Shown one piece after another: positions 39,150 through 47,181 of a DNA stretch of 64,000 bases. The notes beneath the pieces were generated by a model that did not search any database, was not told the DNA's origin, and worked only from the letters and a program-made list of their open reading frames with translations. The stretch's first letter is position 1. Every line of letters starts with the position of its first letter. The position numbers and the translations under genes were made by a program. The stretch is taken from positions 248,001 through 312,000 of the forward strand of contig NZ_AMXA01000001.1 of NCBI RefSeq assembly GCF_000310145.2. Direction: 5' to 3'. The stretch comes from Thauera sp. 28. GTDB taxonomy: Bacteria; Pseudomonadota; Gammaproteobacteria; Burkholderiales; Rhodocyclaceae.

Positions 39150-40916
39150 ATGACGGATTCGTGTTTGTTCAAGAAGGTTGATTACACGCTGGGCTTGCTG
39201 CTCGACCAGATCAAGCTGGGCGTCATCGGCCTGCCGGACATCCAGCGGCCGTTCGTGTGGCCGAACGCCAAGGTCCGTGACCTGTTCGACTCGATGTACA
39301 AGGGCTACCCGGTCGGGTATTTCCTGTTCTGGCAGACGGGTGCGGAGGAGGTTGGTACCAAGGGTATCGGCCAGGGTGAGAAGCAGAAGGCGCCGTCCCT
39401 GCTCATCGTCGACGGGCAGCAGCGCCTAACCTCGCTGTACGCGGTGGTGATGAGGGAGCCTGTGCTGCGCGACAACTTCGAGCACGAGTACATCCGGATT
39501 GCGTTCAATCCCTTGAAAGGCGAGTTTGCCGTGCCGGATGCCACGACCGAGAAGCAGCCGGAGTTCATCCCCGATGTGTCACTGGTTTTCCAGCGGGACA
39601 CCTACGAGACCATCAGTGACTACCTGGAGCGCCTCCGTCAGAGCCGGGATGTGAGCAAGGATGAGGAGCGTGCGATTGCCAAGGCCATTGGCCGCCTCGC
39701 TGGTCTGAACAACTTCCCCTTTGTTGCCCTGGAACTCACCCAGGCCGCCAACGAAGAGCAGGTGGCCGACGTCTTCGTGCGTATCAACAGCGAAGGCAAG
39801 AAGCTCAACCAGTCGGATTTCATCCTCACGTTGATGTCGGTTCATTGGGACGAAGGGCGCACCGACCTTGAGCGTTTCAGCGTCGCGACGCGCAAGCCGC
39901 TTGCCGGCAACGGGGCCAGTCCGCTGAACCCCATCTTTCAACCCGAGCCGGACCAGTTGCTGCGGGTCGATGTCGGGGTGGCCTTCCGGCGCGGCCGGCT
40001 TGAACATGTGTACTCGATTCTGCGCGGCAAGGACTTGCGCACTGGCGAGTTCTGCCCGCAGCGGCGCGCGGAGCAGTTCGAACGCCTGAAGACGGCTCAG
40101 TCGAATGTGCTGAACCTAACCTACTGGGCGGATTTCCTGAACGTGGTGAAGGCGGCGGGCTATCGGCACCTGCGCTATGTGAGTTCAGAGGGGGCGCTCA
40201 TCTTCGCGTATCAGCTCTATCTCATTGGCCGCACCGAGTTTGGTGTGCAATCGTTTGTCCTCAAGCAGGAGGTCGCCCGATGGCTGTTTATGTCACTGCT
40301 GACCGGGCGTTACACGAGCTCGCCTGAAACCCGTTACGAGACGGACCTGAAGCTGCTGCCTGAAGGCAACGACCCCGCAGCCTTCGTGAAAGCCTTGAGG
40401 GACGTGGAACTGGCAACGCTCACCGACGACTACTGGGCGAAGACCTTGCCGCTTGAGCTATCTACCTCCGCAAGCCGTGGGCCCAGTCTGTTTGCCTACT
40501 ACGCTGCGCTGGTCTTGTGCGAGGCGAAAGCGCTGTTCTCCAAAGGCAAGGTCGCAGACCTCCTCGACCCACCGGCCATCGGCAACAAGAAACCGCTGGA
40601 GCGTCACCACCTCTTTCCGAAGCGTTACCTGCACAAGATTGGCGTCAAGGAGCTGCGCGATACCAACCAGATTGCCAACTATGCGCTGGTGGAGTGGGAC
40701 GACAACATTGCCATCTCCGATATCCCGCCCAAGGAGTACTGGCCCAAGTATGCGGCTCGGTTCAGCCCGGATGAGCTGAAGGCCATGATGCATTGGCACG
40801 CCTTGCCAGAGGGGTGGCAGGAGATGGACTACCAGAGCTTCCTGGTTGCCCGGCGGCCGATGATTGCGCAGGTCATCAAACAGGGCTACCAGAAGTTGGT
40901 TGGGGCGGAGGCTTGA
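39150..40916 (+). CDS. DUF262 / GmrSD-like protein with HNH-type C-terminus
   Basis: A 588-residue protein. The N-terminal DUF262 domain has IQRPFVWPNAKVRDLFDSMY, then LLIVDGQQRLTSLYAVV (about 88-104), the DGQQR nucleotide-binding motif, and VFVRINSEGKKLNQSDFI. The C-terminal region contains LERHHLFPKRYL (about 485), an HNH-like nuclease motif as in DUF1524 relatives, and NYALVEWDDNIAIS. This architecture matches GmrSD/SspE-type enzymes, which use NTP binding to restrict modified phage DNA or sense modification. The ATG at 39150 with ggag at 39141-39144 is chosen over the GTG at 39144. It overlaps the next gene by one base. Confidence 0.88.
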   Translation: MTDSCLFKKVDYTLGLLLDQIKLGVIGLPDIQRPFVWPNAKVRDLFDSMYKGYPVGYFLFWQTGAEEVGTKGIGQGEKQKAPSLLIVDGQQRLTSLYAVVMREPVLRDNFEHEYIRIAFNPLKGEFAVPDATTEKQPEFIPDVSLVFQRDTYETISDYLERLRQSRDVSKDEERAIAKAIGRLAGLNNFPFVALELTQAANEEQVADVFVRINSEGKKLNQSDFILTLMSVHWDEGRTDLERFSVATRKPLAGNGASPLNPIFQPEPDQLLRVDVGVAFRRGRLEHVYSILRGKDLRTGEFCPQRRAEQFERLKTAQSNVLNLTYWADFLNVVKAAGYRHLRYVSSEGALIFAYQLYLIGRTEFGVQSFVLKQEVARWLFMSLLTGRYTSSPETRYETDLKLLPEGNDPAAFVKALRDVELATLTDDYWAKTLPLELSTSASRGPSLFAYYAALVLCEAKALFSKGKVADLLDPPAIGNKKPLERHHLFPKRYLHKIGVKELRDTNQIANYALVEWDDNIAISDIPPKEYWPKYAARFSPDELKAMMHWHALPEGWQEMDYQSFLVARRPMIAQVIKQGYQKLVGAEA

Positions 40917-42094
40917 TGGCAGCCATCCCTGGATTTCCCGCTCAGGAGGCGTTGAACGTCATCGATGGTCCGCTGGCTGATGAGCTAGGCATCCATCGAT
41001 TCGATGTACGCAGTCGAAGCAAGGCGCAGCTCTTTGCCGTAGGCGGGCCACTTGGCAGGCAGTTTTCACTTGTGCTGGGCGACTACGACGTTTCTTCGGG
41101 CGAACACTTGGCCAAGCAGACCCGCCTGCTGCTCGAACGGTGCGAACTGCCGGCTATGGCCGGTGTTGAGGTGTGCGCGGAGCCCTACCAGGGTTCCCGT
41201 ATCAAGCAGCAGCAGGACTCCAAGCTTGCTGCGCCCAATCAGGTTTCCTGCCTCGTTGCGGACGAAACGGCCCTGCGGGCGGTTCTTTGCTGGTACGCGG
41301 ACGTACGCGGTGCCAAGGCTGGCCATTCCCTTGAGCAGACTCGTGTTGCAAAAGCAGCAGCCGATGCAGGGTTCGACCTGACACCCGAGCACCAGGGGGG
41401 CTGGACCATCTTCCGCTCCACGGCCTTTCCCGCATGGGTTGGCGTCGCCGTTCAGCAACCGGGCATCTACCGCCTGGGTCTGTCTGATGCGGCGATAGGA
41501 CAGCGACTCGGAGTTGAGTTTGGCTTTGCACCGTCTCAGGAGTCGGGGCCCTGGGCGATGCGGGCTGACGGGGTTGAGGGCTACGCTCGCTTACATGGCA
41601 TGTTGCTACGGGCTACCGCCATCTCTCGAGTCTTGCATCAGGAAGGGCTGCGGGAGTTCGTTGCCAAGACTCGGAATCCGCCGAACAGCACGGAAGCTGT
41701 CCGCGAGGTGGTCCAGCGCGTCGGCCAGGACATCTTTCGGCGAACTCTCATCGATTACTGGGGTGGCCGGTGCGCAGTGACTGGTTTGGATGTGGTTGAG
41801 GTGCTGCGCGCATCGCATATCAAGCCGTGGGCGGACTGCGAGAACGATGCCGAACGCCTGGATGTGTTTAACGGACTGTTGCTTGCGCCTCATCTGGATG
41901 CCCTGTTCGATAGGGGCTTGGTGACCTTCTCTGACGAGGGCCAACTCCTGCGTTCCCCGCAGTTGAGCGACCGCCAATGGGCGCTGCTCGGGATTGGCGG
42001 AGTGGAGGCGCGAGCGGATTCGCTTGCCGACGGTCACCGGAAGTACTTGGTGTGGCACCGCGCTAGAGTGTTCCGGGAAGCGCCCCGTGGGTGA
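40916..42094 (+). CDS. HNH endonuclease (HNH_2 type)
   Basis: A 392-residue protein. The C-terminal HNH nuclease domain (about 284-345) has YWGGRCAVTGLDVVEVLRAS, then HIKPWADCENDAERLDVFNG and LLLAPHLDALFDRGLVTF, with the catalytic His and Asn positions intact. The N-terminal 280 residues are an unassigned module that might recognise substrate. Similar HNH_2 proteins are type IV-like restriction factors. The ATG at 40916 overlaps the DUF262 stop (TGATG). It ends 10 bases before the last gene of the operon. Confidence 0.85.
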   Translation: MAAIPGFPAQEALNVIDGPLADELGIHRFDVRSRSKAQLFAVGGPLGRQFSLVLGDYDVSSGEHLAKQTRLLLERCELPAMAGVEVCAEPYQGSRIKQQQDSKLAAPNQVSCLVADETALRAVLCWYADVRGAKAGHSLEQTRVAKAAADAGFDLTPEHQGGWTIFRSTAFPAWVGVAVQQPGIYRLGLSDAAIGQRLGVEFGFAPSQESGPWAMRADGVEGYARLHGMLLRATAISRVLHQEGLREFVAKTRNPPNSTEAVREVVQRVGQDIFRRTLIDYWGGRCAVTGLDVVEVLRASHIKPWADCENDAERLDVFNGLLLAPHLDALFDRGLVTFSDEGQLLRSPQLSDRQWALLGIGGVEARADSLADGHRKYLVWHRARVFREAPRG

Positions 42095-42104
42095 CGGGAG
42101 CGCA

Positions 42105-43259
42105 GTGACGCGCCGGCTTTTCCCGAATCCATTCAGCGGGCGGCGAGCTCCGATTGTGCTCAGCAGCTATTTCTTGCTTTCGCCCGAGGTCCATCTAAAG
42201 CTCTCTGGGGTGCCAATGAGCGCAGTTTGGCGCGAGTTGGGTAAGGAGTCATTGGTTAAGAGCTTTGAGTACCACCGCCGGCGGGGGCAACCGCCTCCCG
42301 ATAAGCTTTGCGACGCGCTACTTGAGGTTCTACCGGCAGGTTCGGGGATACGGGAGGCGTTTCAGTCCGCTCTTGACGCTGCCCGCGGGGGGGACCAGGC
42401 AGCTCTAAGTCTGCTTGTAGCGCGAGGCAGATGGGCGACTTTTATGGACGGCTTCCACAAGGAGGCACCCATTGAGGAGTACTCCTACGCCAATCGCTAT
42501 CTTGTGGCGCTTGAGGCTTCCCTTGTTGAGCCGGTCCGTCTGATTAGGGAGCAGGATTTTCTCGGCGCCACCCGGGCCATGAAGGGTGATGAGCTCACTG
42601 CGCCGTTGCTCTCCCCTGAGATGTCCCATGCGCTTGCAGCCGTGACCTCGCAGCAGCGTCTCGGACCTGTCCAATGGGCGATAACCCTTGAAACCGCGCT
42701 TTCCCATCTGGCAGCCTGGAGCGTGGGCATCGAGGAGGGGCGGAGTGACACAGCTGGGTGCGACATTTCCGCGCTACTCGACGGGCCGGGTGGTCGCCGT
42801 GGCATCCCCGGGGCGCAGTTCTATCGCGTCTTGATGCGGGCTACGCAGCAGGAGTCGATGATGGGGCTTGTGAACCGCCTCTCTGACCCACACGGCTCTC
42901 CCTGCGTTCAACTTTCGGTGGAAACGCTGAAACGCTGGAGTGCCGGAATGACGCTGCCAGAGGAGGAGTTGATTCAGCGTATCGCCAAGAAATGCTGCCC
43001 TGACCAAGAGGAGCGCCTTCGGAGGTTGCTGTGGGCGGCACGTTACCTGACGATGCTCGGTTTCGTGACGGAGAGTCGGCTTGCCGATATGGCGAGGTAC
43101 GCTGATGCACCTTGGGCTGCCGAATTGTTCGCTCCATGGCCGACGTTCCCCTTTGGCTGCGACAGTTTCCAGTCGTGGTGTCAGCAGCGCTACCCCTTCT
43201 GGTATCGCTACCATCAGGGGCGGCTCGCGGCCGGGGACAGGTGCCCAGCCGCGAGCTAA
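42105..43259 (+). CDS. Unrecognised protein, 384 aa, end of the defence operon
   Basis: A mostly helical 384-residue protein that I do not recognise. Landmarks are SVETLKRWSAGMTLPEEELI (about 272), a Cys pair KKCCPDQEE, LLWAARYLTMLGF, and an aromatic C-terminus WCQQRYPFWYRYHQGR. No signal peptide, membrane segment or nucleotide motif is seen. The KRWSAGM segment could be a degenerate HTH. The GTG at 42105 with gggag at 42096-42100 is the likely start; the frame is open to 41994 but that overlaps the HNH gene. A later ATG at 42216 is possible. It closes the run of same-strand genes that began at 23891. Confidence 0.6.
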   Translation: MTRRLFPNPFSGRRAPIVLSSYFLLSPEVHLKLSGVPMSAVWRELGKESLVKSFEYHRRRGQPPPDKLCDALLEVLPAGSGIREAFQSALDAARGGDQAALSLLVARGRWATFMDGFHKEAPIEEYSYANRYLVALEASLVEPVRLIREQDFLGATRAMKGDELTAPLLSPEMSHALAAVTSQQRLGPVQWAITLETALSHLAAWSVGIEEGRSDTAGCDISALLDGPGGRRGIPGAQFYRVLMRATQQESMMGLVNRLSDPHGSPCVQLSVETLKRWSAGMTLPEEELIQRIAKKCCPDQEERLRRLLWAARYLTMLGFVTESRLADMARYADAPWAAELFAPWPTFPFGCDSFQSWCQQRYPFWYRYHQGRLAAGDRCPAAS

Positions 43260-43285
43260 TCCATCTTAAGCGAGAGGCGACGTCT

Positions 43286-43474
43286 TTATTTGCCGCCGCG
43301 TGCCGGGGCGTTACCGCGCCCTCCGCCGGAAGGATTGCCAGTGCCGGAAGGCCAATTCCCGCCCGGGAAACCCGTGGAAGGCCGGTCCCGACCAGCGCCA
43401 GAGTTGTTGCCAGTGTTGCTGCCGTTGCCGCTGCGGGAGCCGCCGTTACCGTTGTTACCGCCATTCTTGCTCAT
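43286..43474 (-). CDS. Small Gly/Asn-rich protein, 62 aa
   Basis: A 62-residue low-complexity protein starting MSKNGGNNGNGGSRSGNG, composed mostly of Gly, Asn, Ser, Arg and Pro. The minus-strand ATG is preceded at good distance by cggag. It faces the end of the defence operon. No family is recognised; low-complexity genes can be spurious, but the start signal and clean termination favour a real short gene. Confidence 0.4.
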   Translation of the reverse strand: MSKNGGNNGNGGSRSGNGSNTGNNSGAGRDRPSTGFPGGNWPSGTGNPSGGGRGNAPARGGK

Positions 43475-43623
43475 GATGTACTCCGAAGCTGTTGTGCCGG
43501 AAGTGGCGAAGCGGAGTGTGTTCCTGCAGCGGCGCGTTGTCGGCGACAGGGTTTGGAAAATGCGGTGGTTAGCCTGAAAAACCAGCGGCGTTGCCGGGAG
43601 CGAGGCAAACTGATGAGTACGAA

Positions 43624-43839
43624 ATGGACCTAGAGTTGCTGGAGTTGCTCGTGACGCGCGAGATGCCCTTCGGGAAGTATAAGGGCCGGCTCATCGCCGA
43701 CCTGCCTGGTCACTATCTCGCGTGGTTCGCTCGGGAAGGTTTCCCAAAAGGGCAGCTCGGACAGTTGCTTGCGCTCATGCATGAGCTTGACCATAACGAC
43801 TTGCGAGCCTTGGTCGAGCCGCTTCGAAAGCGACCGTAA
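43624..43839 (+). CDS. DUF3820-family protein
   Basis: A 71-residue protein with the DUF3820 pattern: EMPFGKYKGRLIADLPGHYL, followed by WFAREGFPKGQLGQLLALM. The family is widespread, small and of unknown function, sometimes linked to nucleic-acid metabolism. The ATG at 43624 is used because the conserved region begins nearby; an in-frame ATG at 43591 is possible. It is followed after 55 bases by a pRiA4b ORF-3-like gene on the same strand. Confidence 0.8.
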   Translation: MDLELLELLVTREMPFGKYKGRLIADLPGHYLAWFAREGFPKGQLGQLLALMHELDHNDLRALVEPLRKRP

Positions 43840-43894
43840 TGAAGAGCCCAGGCGCTGCGGTACTGGCTGTTTCCTGGCTGGAAGGAGGGATTGA

Positions 43895-44479
43895 ATGACG
43901 CGTAAAACCACAGCGAAGGTCTACATCCTTCGCATCGAGCTTCAGGACATCGAACCGCTTGTCTGGCGACGCCTACTTGTCGATGGCGATACGACATTGG
44001 TTAAGCTGCATCACTACATCCAAGCCGCGGTGGGCTGGACCGACGCCCATCTCCATGAGTTCGAGATTGGCGGCAAGACCTACGCAACGCCGCATCCAGA
44101 AGACGGCCCGGAGCGGGACATCGTCGATGAGCGCCGAGTCAGATTGGACCGCGTAGCGACTACCGGCGACCAGTTCGCCTACCTCTACGATTTTGGCGAC
44201 AGCTGGCGGCACCGTATCGTGGTCGAGCGCGTGGAGTCGCTCGATGCGGACCAGCGCGGCTACGCCTATGTTGCTGCAGGCGAGAGGGCATGTCCGCCCG
44301 AGGATGTGGGCGGTGCAGCGGCGTACATGGACTTCATCGAGCAGATTTCGCAGCGGCCGTTGGATGAGGAAGGGCGCCGACTTCTGCAATGGGCCGGTGA
44401 GGATTTCGACCCGATGCGGTTTGACCGCCATGCTGCCAATGCGGCCTTACTGCGGATGGCCTGGAATCGTTGGGTTTGA
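43895..44479 (+). CDS. Plasmid pRiA4b ORF-3 family protein
   Basis: A 194-residue protein matching the pRiA4b ORF-3 (IS1096 TnpR-like) family: KVYILRIELQDIEPLVWRRL at the N-terminus, LHHYIQAAVGWTDAHLHEF, then FAYLYDFGDSWRHRIVVE and a Pro/Glu-rich end with CPPEDVGG. Members are common on mobile DNA and their role is unknown. It starts with a ggaggga box at 43885. Its end faces the leftward YedK-like gene, 13 bases away. Confidence 0.88.
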   Translation: MTRKTTAKVYILRIELQDIEPLVWRRLLVDGDTTLVKLHHYIQAAVGWTDAHLHEFEIGGKTYATPHPEDGPERDIVDERRVRLDRVATTGDQFAYLYDFGDSWRHRIVVERVESLDADQRGYAYVAAGERACPPEDVGGAAAYMDFIEQISQRPLDEEGRRLLQWAGEDFDPMRFDRHAANAALLRMAWNRWV

Positions 44480-44492
44480 CGTCAGTCGCTCG

Positions 44493-45167
44493 CTACTCCA
44501 CCGGGAGTATCAGGCCAGGGCTGTCATTCTTAACGTTGCCGACAGCCTTCGAGACTGGGAAGAGTGCAACCGTGACGACAGTGGGTGATGAAATGACCCT
44601 GTCGAGGCGTTCAGGTTCGGTTGCCCTGGCAAGCCATGTTGAGTAGTCCTGTGGGGCAAGAATGACGGGCATTCGGTCGTGCAGGGGGCGGATGGCGTCG
44701 TTTGCAGCGGTTGTGATGACGGTGAAGGTGTCGGTGGTCATGCCGTCTGCTGGGGCCCATCGCTCCCAAAGGCCTGCAAAGCCGAAGAGGCCGCCGTCGG
44801 CTGGATGGATGTAGTAAGGCTGTTTCCCGTGTTTGCCGGGCCTCCATTCGAAGAACCCGCACGCCGGGATGATGCAGCGCCGCGCTTTGTATGCCGCACG
44901 AAACGAAGGCTTCTCTGCGAGCGTCTCGGCACGGGCGTTGATGAGTTTGGCTGCGATGGAGTCGTCTTTTGACCAACTCGGAACCAGACCCCAGCGCAGT
45001 AGATGCACAACACGTCCCCCGTTCGGACGCTGACGCACGACTGGGAGCATCTGGAGTGGCGCGGCGTTGTAGCGGGGGCCGAATCCTTCGGGAAGCTCGT
45101 CGATGCGTGCGTCGAACTGCTCGTGCAAACGTGAAATGGGGCCGTAGAGGGCGTAGCGACCGCACAT
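44493..45167 (-). CDS. SOS response-associated peptidase (YedK/HMCES)
   Basis: A 224-residue SRAP protein. The catalytic Cys2 is directly after the start Met in MCGRYALYG. Conserved segments include RYNAAPLQMLPVV, RWGLVPSW, INARAETLAEKPSFR, CIIPACGFFEW and HDRMPVIL. It forms a stable thiazolidine crosslink with abasic sites in single-stranded DNA, shielding them from error-prone processing. The start at 45167 is required for Cys2; the longer frame to 45470 is rejected. It diverges from umuDC across a region with a LexA box, linking it to the SOS response. Confidence 0.95.
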   Translation of the reverse strand: MCGRYALYGPISRLHEQFDARIDELPEGFGPRYNAAPLQMLPVVRQRPNGGRVVHLLRWGLVPSWSKDDSIAAKLINARAETLAEKPSFRAAYKARRCIIPACGFFEWRPGKHGKQPYYIHPADGGLFGFAGLWERWAPADGMTTDTFTVITTAANDAIRPLHDRMPVILAPQDYSTWLARATEPERLDRVISSPTVVTVALFPVSKAVGNVKNDSPGLILPVE

Positions 45168-45285
45168 GTTCTCTCTCTTGTGGCTGTCGGATGGGGCATC
45201 ATCGGTTGTGAAGGTTGTCGCTGCAACGCTTGGGCGTGACTTGGGGTGTGGGGCTTTGATTGGTGAGCTTGTAGGCAGCTGCGAG

Positions 45286-45301
45286 CTGTAGGAAAATACA
45301 G
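45286..45301 (+). promoter_or_regulatory. LexA (SOS) box upstream of umuD
   Basis: CTGTAGGAAAATACAG fits the proteobacterial LexA consensus CTG-N10-CAG. It ends two bases before the umuD start codon, which is unusually close. If the -10 element lies within the box (gaaaat at 45292-45297), transcription would start at or near the ATG. Confidence 0.85.
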
Positions 45302-45303
45302 CT

Positions 45304-45849
45304 ATGAACGGCTGCCACCCATTTCTCCACTCCGACCGAGCTGATGCAACGCCAGCTGTTACCAGTGTCTCGTTGCCTGACACCACCCAGCGGCGAAGAC
45401 TGCGTTCTCCGGGCCCAGAGGATTTTCCCGAAACGCTTTGGCCTGACAGGAACGCGACAATCCTCGCCATCCCGCTGGCTGCCGGAAAGGTCTCGGCAGG
45501 TTTCCCATCGCCGGCGGCCGACTACGAGGACAAGCGGCTCGACATCAACGATTACTTGGTCCGTAACGCCGTTTCGACCTTCTTCTTTCCGGTCCAGGGC
45601 GATTCGATGCAGGGCGCGGAAATATTCGACGGCGACATCCTGGTGGTCGACAAGAGTGTCGAGCCCCAACATGGCCACATCGTGGTCGCCTTCGTCGATG
45701 GCGAGCGGTTGGTCAAACGCTTGTACAAGCGGGGCAGCAGGGTCGCGCTGGTTGCTGAGAGCCCCGTTTATCCGACTATCGAGGTCACCGGCGAAATGGA
45801 GATGGTGGTCTGGGGCGTGGTGGTCGGCAAGTTCAAACGTCTTCTATGA
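45304..45849 (+). CDS. umuD: UmuD-like LexA-family autopeptidase
   Basis: A 181-residue S24 peptidase. The self-cleavage site AG is in GKVSAGFPSPAADY, the nucleophile Ser in VQGDSMQGAEIFDGD, and the general-base Lys in GERLVKRLYKRG. RecA-stimulated cleavage would give UmuD' for DNA polymerase V. The N-terminal region of about 50 residues before the cleavage site is longer than E. coli UmuD. The ATG at 45304 lies almost on the LexA box with no room for a ribosome binding site, so it may be leaderless, or a downstream non-ATG start may be used. umuC follows 39 bases later. Confidence 0.92.
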   Translation: MNGCHPFLHSDRADATPAVTSVSLPDTTQRRRLRSPGPEDFPETLWPDRNATILAIPLAAGKVSAGFPSPAADYEDKRLDINDYLVRNAVSTFFFPVQGDSMQGAEIFDGDILVVDKSVEPQHGHIVVAFVDGERLVKRLYKRGSRVALVAESPVYPTIEVTGEMEMVVWGVVVGKFKRLL

Positions 45850-45888
45850 CTGCAGCGCTCTGGGTAACACGGGTAACGAGGTAACGCA

Positions 45889-47181
45889 GTGGCAGTGTTT
45901 GCGCTGGTCGATTGCAACAACTTCTACGCCAGTTGCGAGAAGCTTTTTGACCCGAGGCTCTTGGGAAAGCCGGTCGTTGTGCTCTCGAATAACGATGGCT
46001 GCGTAGTCGCACGCTCGGCCGAAGCCAAGGCGCTTGGCGTTCCAATGGGGGCGCCCTGGCATCAACTGAGAGAACTGGCGACGCGTGAGGGCATCATCGC
46101 GTACTCGTCGAATTACGCGCTGTACGCCGACATGAGCAATCGCGTCGTGGAGGTGCTCAGCCAGTTCTCCGCGAACGTTGAGGTCTACTCGATTGATGAG
46201 AGCTTCCTCGACCTCTCGGGCTACCACGGGCTGAACTCGGCTGGCCTGCATGGCTACGGCGTTGAGATTCGTCGTCGAGTCGGCCAGTGGCTTGGGCTGG
46301 CGGTGTGTGTCGGTATCGGCACATCCAAGACCCTGGCCAAGCTGGCCAACCACTGCGCGAAGAAGGGACTTGCTGGACGGGACGGTGTCTGCGACTTCAC
46401 GGTGATGTCGGAAACCGAGCTGTCGAACCTGTTCGCGACCATCCCCGTTGACGAGGTCTGGGGCATCGGCCGCCGAATCTCCGACCGGTTACGTGAGATG
46501 GGTATCGAGACCGTGCGAGACCTGCGGGATGCCGATGCGGAGACGATTCGAGCGCGATTCTCGGTGGTGCTGGAGCGCACGGTGCGCGAACTGCGCGGGA
46601 TGTCTTGCCTCGACCTGGAGGACGTCGCTCCGCCCAAGCAGCAAATCATGAGCAGTCGGTCGTTCGGGCAGTACGTGTATGACCTGGATGAACTACGGGA
46701 AGCCGTAGCGAGCTACATCGCCAAAGCGGCTGAGAAACTACGTGCGCAGGACAGCCTTGCCGGCGCCGTCCAGGTCTACATCCGCACCAATCCCTTCAAA
46801 CCGAAGGAGCCACAGTATCAGCGAGCGGTCACCTTGCCGCTGCCCGAGCCCACGGCCGACACGCGGGTGCTGAGCCGGTTCGCGATCAACATTCTGAAGG
46901 GCATCTACCGACCAGGTTATGCGTACCAGAAAGCAGGGGTGATGCTGACTGATCTGCAGCCGCGCAAGCTGCGCCAGCAAAGCCTTTTTGCGCATGAAGC
47001 GGGGGATGAGCGAGCGCAGAGTGTGATGAAGGCGATGGACAGCATCAACGCGAAGTGGGGAAGAGGAACGGTGCGCATCAGCGCTGAGGGCCTCAACAAG
47101 GCATGGCAGATGCGACGAGGCCGGCTTTCGCCGGCCTACACGACCTCTTGGCTGTATTTGCCCGTAGCTAAAGCTCTTTAG
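45889..47181 (+). CDS. umuC: DNA polymerase V catalytic subunit UmuC
   Basis: A 430-residue Y-family polymerase. It begins AVFALVDCNNFYASCEKLFD with the first catalytic Asp, has YSIDESFLDLSG with the second acidic pair, a thumb HhH segment VDEVWGIGRRISDRLREMG, and a C-terminal DUF4113-like end AWQMRRGRLSPAYTTSW. It performs error-prone translesion synthesis with UmuD'. The GTG start at 45889 is supported by gagg at 45878-45881. It probably forms an SOS operon with umuD. Imported umuDC copies are common on mobile elements. Confidence 0.96.
   Translation: MAVFALVDCNNFYASCEKLFDPRLLGKPVVVLSNNDGCVVARSAEAKALGVPMGAPWHQLRELATREGIIAYSSNYALYADMSNRVVEVLSQFSANVEVYSIDESFLDLSGYHGLNSAGLHGYGVEIRRRVGQWLGLAVCVGIGTSKTLAKLANHCAKKGLAGRDGVCDFTVMSETELSNLFATIPVDEVWGIGRRISDRLREMGIETVRDLRDADAETIRARFSVVLERTVRELRGMSCLDLEDVAPPKQQIMSSRSFGQYVYDLDELREAVASYIAKAAEKLRAQDSLAGAVQVYIRTNPFKPKEPQYQRAVTLPLPEPTADTRVLSRFAINILKGIYRPGYAYQKAGVMLTDLQPRKLRQQSLFAHEAGDERAQSVMKAMDSINAKWGRGTVRISAEGLNKAWQMRRGRLSPAYTTSWLYLPVAKAL

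Noticed and set aside
23891..43259. Complete canonical DISARM or BREX system
   Set aside because: No phospholipase-D DrmC, no BrxC/PglZ/BrxL homologues; only the helicase/SNF2/methylase core matches, so it is called DISARM-like.
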